Positions 15,501-22,750 of a DNA stretch of 25,985 nucleotides are shown here, in pieces (the stretch's first letter is position 1; each line of letters starts with the position of its first letter). The notes beneath the pieces are model-generated. The model was not told the origin of the DNA and did no database searches. It was given only the letters and a program-made list of their open reading frames with translations. This DNA comes from a virus: IMG/VR virus record IMGVR_UViG_3300045131_000830, positions 1-25,985 of that record; one strand, 5' to 3'. The translations under genes and the position numbers were made by a program.

Positions 15501-18500
15501 GATGTTCCACTACTACCAGTTGACCCAGAAGTTCCCGATGTACCGCTACTTCCAGCAGTACCAGAAGTTCCTGATGTACCACTACTTCCAGCAGTTCCAC
15601 TACTACCCGTTGAACCACTAGTACCGCTTGTTCCAGATGAACCACTACTTCCGCTTGTTCCAGACGTTCCTGATGTTCCAGAAGTTCCTGATGAACCGCT
15701 TGTTCCAGAAGTTCCCGATGTACCGCTTGTTCCACTGCTACCAGAACTTCCCGATGTACCACTACTACCAGAAGTACCAGAAGTACCACTACTACCAGTT
15801 GTTCCTGATGTACCAGAAGTACCATCACTACCAGTTGTTCCCGATGTACCAGAAGTTCCCGATGTTCCATCACTACCAGTTGTTCCCGATGTACCAGAAG
15901 TTCCCGATGTACCTGCTGAACCTTCTGTACCAGAAGTTCCCGATGTACCGCTTGTGCCAGAAGAACCCTCACTACCACTAGTCCCAGAAGTTCCTGAAGT
16001 ACCTGCCGAACCTTCTGTACCAGAAGTTCCCGATGTGCCAGATGTTCCGCTTGTACCGGCTGAGCCTTCAGTACCAGACGAGCCGGCAGAACCATCTAAT
16101 CCAGACGAACCTTGTACACCTACTATATTTCTTTTTTCTAATCTTTTATTTGTAGAATTCCAAACTACTATATCTTCAGATGAACCAGACACTAAATTTC
16201 CTAAAAATATACTACCACTAACACCCAAACTACCACTAATTGTAAGTGATGCGTTTATTGTTTGGTCTTTATTAATTTGTAAGAATGATGCCGTATCAGT
16301 ATTACCAGAAGATAATGCAAACATTGCGTATGATGCGGTATATGCTAAAGAAGCAGTACCAACAAACATTGAAGCCGTTTGTGTTTTTTGTATAAAGTTT
16401 GTTGTATCCAATGCACCACCTCCACCTAATATAGTCACCAATACCCCATCTGAACCAGATGGTGTTACATTAACACCAGAACCAGTAAAATGTATTTTTC
16501 CTACTTGTGCTTTTACTAATGAACTTGTTTGGTATATAAATAATTCAGTACCACTACCTTGTCCTGCGTTTAATGCGTATGATGCGGTTAATGCGTAAGA
16601 TGAACTTACTGCGCTAAACACACTCATTGATGCTGTTTGAGAATTTCTAACTAAGTTTTGAATATCATTCAATGCGGATAATGATGCTGAATCAAATCCA
16701 GTAACATTTCTTGCCGTTTCTGCAACAAATGCATATGATGATGAAAGTACCGTACCAATAACTCTATCACCAGGTATACTTCCGTTTATCAACGAACCAC
16801 CACTACCAATTACAGCATGTCCACTTGTCAATCCACTAAATAGAATTTGAATCGTATCATCATCTATTGATTTTATTGTACCAGGTAAAATTTGGTCTTC
16901 TGAACCAGTTGCGTAAACCTGTACCATTGGGTATCTAATTCCCAAATTGTGTACAATTGTTAAACTACTTACATTATTAAATGATACAGTTTCGGTTAAT
17001 GAAGTTTCAGGTTGAGGAATATAATGTCCTCTAGTTGGGTCAAATCTTAAAATATCATAATCAATACTTGCCGTAGGTCCATTTCCCTGATATGTATATG
17101 TTCCCAATAAACCTCCACTTACTATTGGAGAATATATTTGATTACTTCCCGTAATGTTGTACGCCCTTAAATCATTACCAACATAAACGTTTCCCCATAT
17201 TGATGCGGATGCGTTTACTATAAATCCTTTATCAGGAGAAATTGATGCGGTAAATGAACCACTCTTTAATATGAATGTTTCAAATGATATATTTGCTAAA
17301 CTAATATTTGTTAAACCGCTACCATCCCCAACAAATGCAGAACCACTTTGGAGTACCATATTTCCACCACTTACAAATACAGAACCACTAACAGTTAATG
17401 AACCAGAGAATATTCTTACAGATGTATTTACTTCTAATCCTTTATTTGGTGATATTACACCCTGAACAGAACCCGATATGATTCTATCTAATTTAAGGTC
17501 TTGTAATGCGTTTGCAGGGATGTTAAATAATCCACCACCGTCACCCACAAATAATGCAGCTGTTATTGGTACGTTTACATCTAATTTTTCAGGATCAACA
17601 ATTGCTCTACCAGAACCAGAATTAATTTTTACCAATTCAAGTCCTTCAATTGATTCAGGTGGAATGTTAAATAAACCACTACCATCTCCATCAAAACGAG
17701 ATGCTGATATTGAACCACTAATAATTACAGAACCAGTAAATACAGAACCATAATAAGAACCGGAATTAGAACCAGCTGGTGAAAAATTACCTTTTGTTGT
17801 TACAATAAATTGTATTCCACTTTGAACCGATGCCGTTGCCGAACCACTTGCTATCAATGGTGCTGCTGATGCCTGTACATTTATTAATTGAGAACCATCT
17901 CCAATGAATGAAAATGCCTTCACACTTCCACTAACATCAATAGAACCCGTAAATCTAGAACCAATAGCTGAACCAGTTGCTCCAGTTGTTACTATAAATG
18001 CATTTCCACTTTGAACCGATGCAGTTGCAGAACCACTTCCAATAAAAGGTGCGGCTGCTGCTTGTACATTACTAATATACCTACCATCACCTAATATAAA
18101 TTGAGCTTTTAAACTACCACTAACATCAACACTACCGGTTATACGAGTACCAATTTGATAGTCTAAACCAGAACCAGTTGCTCCAGTTGTTACTATAAAT
18201 GTATCACCACTTGCTACCGATGCCGTTGCTGACCCACTTGCTATTAAAGGTGATGCTGCAGCTACTACATTTGTTAATTGAGACCCATCTCCTAAAAATG
18301 TAAATGCTCTAATACTTCCACTTACATCAACGCTTCCAGTAAATTGAGAACCAAAAATAGAACCACTAATTATATCAGTTGCTATTACTTTAAATCCAAA
18401 ATCAGGACTTACAGATGCTGTCACACTACCACTCTTAATTTCGGTAGATATTAATGCATCTTCGGTTAATGCTGAACGAGGTATATTTCTTAAATAAGTA

Positions 18501-21500
18501 CCATCCGCATAAAGGAATGAAGAAGATTCAACAAATAAACCACCACTTGTATCATTTACAAATAAACTACCAGATATAGATACCGAGCCAGTAAATTGAG
18601 ATGCTATTTGTGTAAAGAAGAAACTTTCACTTACAGATGATGTAAATGGTGTTGTTACTTTAAATCCAAAAACAGGACTAACGGAGGCAGTTACTGAACC
18701 CGATTTAATTTCGGATGATACTAATGCATCTTCGGTTAATGCTGCTCTAGGAATTTGTCTTAAATAAGTTCCTAATGAATATATGAAAGATGATGAATCA
18801 ATTCTAATACTTCCACTAAAATCAGAACCACTACCAAATGATTGTACTCTAAATCCAAAATCAGGAGATACAGATGCTGTCACACTTCCACTTGATATTC
18901 TAAATGCATCTCCCGTTATATTTGAGAATGGAATATCAAATAATCCTTTACCACTTCCACTAAACATTGATGCGGTAACATTTCCTTCAACTTTTGTTTC
19001 ACCAATTAATTTTATTTCAGCTGGAATATATAATGCATCTACTACATTAATAGTACCTGCCATACTTCCGTGAAACTGACAATTATAATATAATGTATCT
19101 GGTGCGCTACCAGAAACTAAGAAATTTATAGTCCCATTATCAGCTCCATTATTGGTTACCCAAGTAGTGTATGTATTACCAGGACCAGGACCATTTACTG
19201 TTTTAATTAAGAATGGATGCCCTACTGCGTTTACGTTAAATGTATAGTTCAGATTTCTAACTAAAGTTAATGTTGGGTTTGAACCACTTACTAATTTATT
19301 ACTAATGTTATAAAGACCACTACCCTCATTAGTTACCGTAAATACTTTATCTATATCGTATTGTGGTATTTCTCTTGCAGATGATGATACAATAAAGCTT
19401 CCACTAATTGTAGAGAATGTATTTACTCTAAGTCCATAATCAGGAGAAATAGATGCGGTTACCGAACCACTTGCAATTCTATTAATTTTAAATGATAATG
19501 CAGATTCAGGAATATCAGATAATCCTGCACCACTACCACTAAAGAATGAACCCGTTGCTACTCTAATATATCCACCACTTACAAATAAACTGCCACTAAA
19601 TTGAGAACCACTATCTATTGATATTACTCTAAACCCAAAATCAGGAGATACCGATGCAGTTACACTACCACTTTTAATTTCAGTAGATATTAAAGCATCT
19701 TCGGTTAATGCGTTTCTAGGAATATCAGATAATCCGGCACCACTACCACTAAAGAATGAACCCGTTGCTACTCTAATATTTCCGTAATTTACGAATAAAC
19801 TACCAGTAAATTGAGAACCACTTTCCAATGATTCAACTTTAAATCCAGCATTTGGTGAAACAGATGCGGTTACACTACCACTTACAATTCTAAATACTTC
19901 CGATGATATTGCAGATTGAGGAATATTAAATAATCCAGCACCACTACCACTAAATACAGATGCTGATATTGAACCAGAGAAATTTGATGTATTTGCAAAC
20001 ACTTCAAATCCTTTATCAGGAGAAATTGATGCGGTTACACTACCACTAAATATTTTTGAAGTATCTAAATCAGAAAGTGCTGAAATTGGTATATCAAATA
20101 AATTTTTACCACTACCACTAAATGAACCTGAATTTAAAAATACCCCAGCTCCACTTACAAATAAACTTCCACTAAATTGCGTACCCCTTTCAGTAGATTC
20201 TATTTTAAATCCAAAATTAGGTGATACAGATGCAGTTACACTACCAGATGCTATAAATGTAGATAATAATGCATCAGGGGTTAATGCTGTTCTAGGTATA
20301 TTAAATAATTTTTCACCACTACCACTAAAAAATGAGCCAGACCCCAATGAAATAGTTCCACTTACAAATAAGCTTCCAGTAATTCCCAGTCCTCCAATAA
20401 TAGTAGAACCAAAATCAGTAGAAGTAACTACAAATCCTGTATTTGGTGCAACTGATGCGGTTACAGAACCGGATACAATTCTTGTTGCAGTTTGTGGTGG
20501 TACAATAATATTTGTTAATCTACTACCATCTCCTTGAAACGAACCACTAATATCAGAACCACTAATTTCGTTTGAGATAATAATATTTGCTCTAATACTT
20601 CCACTAACATCAACAGATGATGTAAATTGAGAACCATATACAACAGACCCACTTATATCCGTTTTATCAGTTTCAACTCTAAATCCATAAACAGGACTAA
20701 CAGAAGCAGTTACACTACCACTTGATATTCTAAATGCATCTTCAGTTAATGCTGAACGAGGAATATCAAATAAACCTCTACCACTACCACTAAACATTGA
20801 AGCAGTAACAGTTGATTTAAATACAGCCCCGTTACTTACAATTAATGAACCCGTAATATTTGTAGTTCCAATAATATTAGTATCACCTATAATTTTAACT
20901 TCAGCTGGTCTTTGTACAATACTATCAACTATATTAATAGTACCAGCCATTACTAAATGATTTTGGCAATTATAATAAAGTGTGGAAGGTGCATCATATG
21001 GAACTACAAATGTTATTGTTCCATTATCAGTTCCATTATTAGTTACACCACTATTATATGAATCCCCAGTTCCAGTTGAACTTACAGTTTTAATATAAAA
21101 TGGATGTCCAGATGCATTTATATTAAATGTATAAGATACACCCCTTATTAAATTTAATGTTGCATTATTTCCAGAAACTGCATCAGTAAATGTATATGCA
21201 AGTGTACTAGCATTAGTTACATTAAAGTTAGTATTTAATGATTCTGTTGCGTAATATGTAGCAGATGCTGATATTATCATGCTTCCACTAAATGTAGAAA
21301 AAATATTTACTCTAAATCCATAATCAGGACTAATAGATGCGGTTGCACTACCACTAGATATTTTTGAAAGGTCTAAATCTTTTAATGCTTTAATAGGAAT
21401 ATCAAATAATCGTTCTCCACTACCAGAGTAAGATGAACCAGAATTAATTTCAATACCACCACTTACAAATAAACTACCAGTAAAGCTTGAACCACTTTGT

Positions 21501-22684
21501 GCGGATATTACTTTAAATCCAAAATCAGGACTTACTGATGCAGTTACACTACCACTTGTAATTAAAGTACTTAATAATGCATCAGGTGCCAATGCCGAGC
21601 GAGGAATATCTTTTAAACCTACACCACTACCACTAAAGAATGAACCAGTTTCTACTCTTATATTTCCACCACTTACAAATAAAGAACCTGTAAATTGAGA
21701 ACCCAAATCGCCAGCTTCTACTTTAAATCCATAAACAGAACTTACCGAAGCAGTTATAGAACCAGTTGCTATTAATGTTGCTGTTAATGCATCCGGAGTT
21801 AATGCTGAACGAGGAATATCAAATAAACCTCTACCACTACCACTAAACATTGATGCGGATACAGAAAAATCAAATTGTGCAAATGTATTAACTCTAAGTC
21901 CAGTATTTGGTGCAATAGATGCGGTCGTAGAACCACTAGCTATTAATGTTGCCGTTAAAGCTGGTAAATTAAATAATCCAGCACCATCTCCTCTAAATAA
22001 AGATGCAGATATACTACCAGTTATTCTAACACTACCAGTAAATTCAGAACCAAGTAATGCTGATTCAACTTTGAATCCATACGCAGGGTCTACTGATGCC
22101 GTTACGCTACCACTAGCTATTCTAAATGAATCTCCACTAAATGCGGAACGAGGGATATTAAATAAGCCTGCACCATCTCCAGTAAATGAGCCAGATACAG
22201 AACCTGTTATTTGTTGTGCTTTAAGTGAACCAGTTATTGTTACACTACCACTAATATTAAGTGAACCAGTTATTTGTTGTATATCTAATATATCATCTCC
22301 AAATTTATTTGAGCCGGATGAATATATTACAGATGATGAAATATAAGATACTATTAATTGCTCAGCAAATATAGAATCTCTTACATATAAATTTCCATCA
22401 ATTGTAGTATCAACATTTACTTGTAATCCTCTATTTGGAGAAATTGATGCCGTTGCTGAACCAGACCCTATTTGTTTAGCAGTTGGTGCAAATTGTATAA
22501 ATCCTCTATTTCCTTCACTATCCGATACAAGAATAGCTGGATTATCAAAAAGAGAAGCTGAAAATGATGGAACACCAAAATTCGGCTCCGCTTGAGATAA
22601 ATCCAAGAATTGATACCTATCCGATGTTACATTTTTAGGCGATACTACCCTTACTCTACCTGTTAAAAGATTACTTATTGCCAT
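12524..22684 (-). CDS. Giant collagen-like tail fibre with two cupredoxin-like domains
   Basis: 3386 residues, among the larger phage fibres. Residues 1 to about 1880 hold some 21 copies of a module built on (S/R)G(S/D)G.GLF(D/N)IP.SAL, then SGSVTASVSP..GF.V, then (F/S)TGSLFVSGG. Two cupredoxin-like domains interrupt this array (about 475-588 and 1104-1218). About 1890-2188 include a NLGIRYPMVQVYATGSED-type phage domain and TASYALNA repeats. Residues 2189-3238 are a collagen-like Gly-X-Y tract. The last 148 residues form a cap domain ending WAGGSAPLLTSSGTDVLAFY... GTTYLGFTTGKN, a common C-terminal fold of phage fibres. There is no S74 chaperone. Its N-module, tract and post-tract segment (TGTTDNGIIT) parallel the 2606-residue fibre. 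ATG 22684 has two promoter-like motifs upstream and no clear ribosome site. Confidence 0.92.
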   Translation of the reverse strand: MAISNLLTGRVRVVSPKNVTSDRYQFLDLSQAEPNFGVPSFSASLFDNPAILVSDSEGNRGFIQFAPTAKQIGSGSATASISPNRGLQVNVDTTIDGNLYVRDSIFAEQLIVSYISSSVIYSSGSNKFGDDILDIQQITGSLNISGSVTITGSLKAQQITGSVSGSFTGDGAGLFNIPRSAFSGDSFRIASGSVTASVDPAYGFKVESALLGSEFTGSVRITGSISASLFRGDGAGLFNLPALTATLIASGSTTASIAPNTGLRVNTFAQFDFSVSASMFSGSGRGLFDIPRSALTPDALTATLIATGSITASVSSVYGFKVEAGDLGSQFTGSLFVSGGNIRVETGSFFSGSGVGLKDIPRSALAPDALLSTLITSGSVTASVSPDFGFKVISAQSGSSFTGSLFVSGGIEINSGSSYSGSGERLFDIPIKALKDLDLSKISSGSATASISPDYGFRVNIFSTFSGSMIISASATYYATESLNTNFNVTNASTLAYTFTDAVSGNNATLNLIRGVSYTFNINASGHPFYIKTVSSTGTGDSYNSGVTNNGTDNGTITFVVPYDAPSTLYYNCQNHLVMAGTINIVDSIVQRPAEVKIIGDTNIIGTTNITGSLIVSNGAVFKSTVTASMFSGSGRGLFDIPRSALTEDAFRISSGSVTASVSPVYGFRVETDKTDISGSVVYGSQFTSSVDVSGSIRANIIISNEISGSDISGSFQGDGSRLTNIIVPPQTATRIVSGSVTASVAPNTGFVVTSTDFGSTIIGGLGITGSLFVSGTISLGSGSFFSGSGEKLFNIPRTALTPDALLSTFIASGSVTASVSPNFGFKIESTERGTQFSGSLFVSGAGVFLNSGSFSGSGKNLFDIPISALSDLDTSKIFSGSVTASISPDKGFEVFANTSNFSGSISASVFSGSGAGLFNIPQSAISSEVFRIVSGSVTASVSPNAGFKVESLESGSQFTGSLFVNYGNIRVATGSFFSGSGAGLSDIPRNALTEDALISTEIKSGSVTASVSPDFGFRVISIDSGSQFSGSLFVSGGYIRVATGSFFSGSGAGLSDIPESALSFKINRIASGSVTASISPDYGLRVNTFSTISGSFIVSSSAREIPQYDIDKVFTVTNEGSGLYNISNKLVSGSNPTLTLVRNLNYTFNVNAVGHPFLIKTVNGPGPGNTYTTWVTNNGADNGTINFLVSGSAPDTLYYNCQFHGSMAGTINVVDALYIPAEIKLIGETKVEGNVTASMFSGSGKGLFDIPFSNITGDAFRISSGSVTASVSPDFGFRVQSFGSGSDFSGSIRIDSSSFIYSLGTYLRQIPRAALTEDALVSSEIKSGSVTASVSPVFGFKVTTPFTSSVSESFFFTQIASQFTGSVSISGSLFVNDTSGGLFVESSSFLYADGTYLRNIPRSALTEDALISTEIKSGSVTASVSPDFGFKVIATDIISGSIFGSQFTGSVDVSGSIRAFTFLGDGSQLTNVVAAASPLIASGSATASVASGDTFIVTTGATGSGLDYQIGTRITGSVDVSGSLKAQFILGDGRYISNVQAAAAPFIGSGSATASVQSGNAFIVTTGATGSAIGSRFTGSIDVSGSVKAFSFIGDGSQLINVQASAAPLIASGSATASVQSGIQFIVTTKGNFSPAGSNSGSYYGSVFTGSVIISGSISASRFDGDGSGLFNIPPESIEGLELVKINSGSGRAIVDPEKLDVNVPITAALFVGDGGGLFNIPANALQDLKLDRIISGSVQGVISPNKGLEVNTSVRIFSGSLTVSGSVFVSGGNMVLQSGSAFVGDGSGLTNISLANISFETFILKSGSFTASISPDKGFIVNASASIWGNVYVGNDLRAYNITGSNQIYSPIVSGGLLGTYTYQGNGPTASIDYDILRFDPTRGHYIPQPETSLTETVSFNNVSSLTIVHNLGIRYPMVQVYATGSEDQILPGTIKSIDDDTIQILFSGLTSGHAVIGSGGSLINGSIPGDRVIGTVLSSSYAFVAETARNVTGFDSASLSALNDIQNLVRNSQTASMSVFSAVSSSYALTASYALNAGQGSGTELFIYQTSSLVKAQVGKIHFTGSGVNVTPSGSDGVLVTILGGGGALDTTNFIQKTQTASMFVGTASLAYTASYAMFALSSGNTDTASFLQINKDQTINASLTISGSLGVSGSIFLGNLVSGSSEDIVVWNSTNKRLEKRNIVGVQGSSGLDGSAGSSGTEGSAGTSGTSGTSGTSGTEGSAGTSGTSGTSGSEGSSGTSGTSGTSGTEGSAGTSGTSGTSGTTGSDGTSGTSGTSGTTGSDGTSGTSGTTGSSGTSGTSGSSGTSGSSGSSGTSGTSGTSGTSGSSGTSGTSGTSGTSGSSGSSGTSGTSGSTGSSGTAGSSGTSGTSGTAGSSGTSGTSGSTGSSGTSGTSGSTGTGGSSGTSGSSGSSGTGGSAGSSGTSGTSGTSGSSGAAGSSGTSGSGGSSGTSGTSGSGGSSGTSGSSGTSGSDGISGTSGTSGSSGTSGSSGTSGTTGSSGTSGTSGTSGTTGSAGTSGTSGLDGTSGTSGTSGTSGTSGTTGSDGTSGTSGSDGSSGTSGTSGTSGTSGTTGSSGTSGTSGTSGTSGSDGTSGTSGSTGSDGTSGTSGIGTDGTSGTSGTSGTSGTSGTSGSTGTDGTSGTSGIGTDGTSGTSGLNGTSGTSGENGSSGTSGTSGTSGTSGTSGIDGTSGTSGSNGTSGTSGSNGTSGTSGISGTNGSAGTSGTSGIDGTSGTSGSDGTSGTSGTSGTSGTSGVNGSDGTSGTSGIDGTYFGSSGTSGTSGTSGSSGTSGTSGTSGLDGTFFGSSGTSGTSGTSGTSGVNGSDGTSGTSGLDGTSGTSGTSGLDGTYFGSSGTSGSGGSSGTSGAGSSGTSGTSGTSGTSGLDGTFFGSSGTSGGDGTSGTSGAGTSGTSGTSGTSGTSGLDGTLFGSSGTSGSDGTSGTSGAGSSGTSGMDGTSGTSGLDGTFFGSSGTSGVSGSSGTSGESGTSGTSGISGSSGTSGTSGLDGTLFGSSGTSGTSGTSGSSGTSGSSGTSGTSGLDGTLFGSSGTSGTSGTSGVSGTSGTSGSSGTSGTSGLDGTLFGSSGTSGVSGTSGTSGSSGTSGTSGTSGTSGLNGTMFGSSGTSGTSGAIGSTGVAGSSGTSGTNAPGFSSGTSGTSGTSGETGTSGINGTSGTNAPGFSSGTSGTSGATGTSGINGTSGTNAPGFSSGTSGTSGATGTSGTSAPGITSGTSGSSGFGLTGTTDNGIITYNAAPVGANVESNILFDGTTLSVTGNVASTTFRETYSNEGTGGSVTLNLSTANNFRRQFNGTATISFLNAPAANAFGFTLVVVNAGAYSITWPANVDWAGGSAPLLTSSGTDVLAFYTYDNGTTYLGFTTGKNLS
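13045..13262 (-). repeat. Three near-identical NAPGFSSGTSG units
   Basis: The + strand string AAAATCCTGGAGCGTTTGTA recurs at 13060, 13141 and 13231 (81- and 90-base steps). It encodes TNAPGFSSG each time, with ETGTSGING or ATGTSGING between copies. A fourth diverged unit (TSAPGITSG) follows towards the C-terminus. These are the only proline-containing units of the tract. Confidence 0.85.
13321..14380 (-). repeat. Ten-copy (L/I)DGT-x-FGSSGTSG cassette within the Gly-X-Y tract
   Basis: Ten copies of (L/I)(D/N)GT(F/Y/L/M)FGSSG appear at intervals of about 100-135 bases, each interrupting the Gly-X-Y register by one residue and adding an aromatic or large hydrophobic residue plus Phe. The second variable position is Y, F, Y, F, L, F, L, L, L and M in order from the N-terminal side. 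The regular spacing gives the tract a second-order repeat of roughly 35-45 residues. Confidence 0.85.
19030..19372 (-). other. Cupredoxin-like domain 2 of the 3386-residue fibre
   Basis: Residues about 1104-1218. TLTLVRNLNYTFNVNAVGHPFLIKT supplies one candidate ligand (H1156). LYYNCQFHGSMAGTI supplies C1202, H1205 and M1208. The Cys-x2-His-x2-Met pattern after a Gly-His-Pro-Phe strand is the type-1 copper arrangement of plastocyanin-like folds, though plastocyanin itself usually has a longer His-Met gap. Copper binding is inferred. Confidence 0.75.
20920..21260 (-). other. Cupredoxin-like domain 1 of the 3386-residue fibre
   Basis: Residues about 475-588. TLNLIRGVSYTFNINASGHPFYIKT gives H527; LYYNCQNHLVMAGTI gives C573, H576 and M579. 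The His-to-Cys distance is 46 residues, the same as in domain 2. In both copies the middle (GVTNNGTDNGTITF and similar) and the final AGTIN(I/V)VD strand are conserved, so the two are duplicated copies of one domain. Confidence 0.75.
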
Positions 22685-22703
22685 TAGTTACTGCTAGCTT
22701 TGT

Positions 22704-22711
22704 TATAAATA
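22704..22711 (-). promoter_or_regulatory. Candidate promoter motif (proximal) upstream of the giant fibre
   Basis: The coding strand reads CATATTTATA, ending 19 bases before the ATG at 22684, in the 66-bp gap after the 314-residue gene. It is one of two copies of the ATATTTATA core in this gap. Confidence 0.4.
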
Positions 22712-22723
22712 TGAAATTTCTAC

Positions 22724-22731
22724 TATAAATA
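22724..22731 (-). promoter_or_regulatory. Candidate promoter motif (distal) upstream of the giant fibre
   Basis: The coding strand reads AATATTTATA, 39 bases before the ATG at 22684 and 20 bases from the proximal copy. Two copies at a 20-base step (about two helical turns) could also suit a dimeric regulator. Confidence 0.4.
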
Positions 22732-22750
22732 TTAATCTATAATATTATCG

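Larger units (their letters stand above)
12971..16120 (-). repeat. Collagen-like (Gly-Thr-Ser)n tract, 1050 residues, in the 3386-residue fibre
   Basis: Residues 2189-3238, dominated by GTS/GSS triplets with GSD, GID, GLD, GST and GSN variants. Regular Gly-X-Y is broken at many short interruptions, such as GIGTDG, GAGSSG and GT(F/Y/L)FGSSG, as seen in natural collagens. Proline occurs only in the NAPGFSS/SAPGITS stretches near the C-terminal end. The DNA is a degenerate 9-base repeat over 3.1 kb. Confidence 0.93.
17200..22600 (-). repeat. About 21 tandem short beta modules in the N-terminal half of the 3386-residue fibre
   Basis: Each module has a GDGxGLFNIP or GSGxGLFDIP turn, then a helix-like SALTxDAL, then SGSVTASVSP.(F/Y)GF.V, and usually FTGSLFVSGG. 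Module length varies from about 50 to 110 residues. Variants near 18000 use QLTNVVAAASP with ATGSxxGS instead. One such module is also present near residue 88-120 of the 2606-residue fibre. GDG-G-L-NI turns are common in phage fibre shafts, so this array is probably an elongated trimeric shaft. Confidence 0.8.

Noticed and set aside
14574-16598. 674-residue plus-strand open frame made of VPEVPDVPLLP-type repeats (similar frames at 8392-9852, 13470-14135 and 13996-15621)
   Set aside because: These are antisense shadows of the Gly-Thr-Ser repeats: a 9-base repeat without stops in one strand leaves the other strand open too. They have no plausible start context, no unique sequence, and lie wholly inside well-supported minus-strand genes.
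22728-22746. AATATT/AATATT hairpin in the gap before the giant fibre
   Set aside because: The stem is only six A-T pairs and AATATT is itself a palindrome, expected by chance in such AT-rich DNA.
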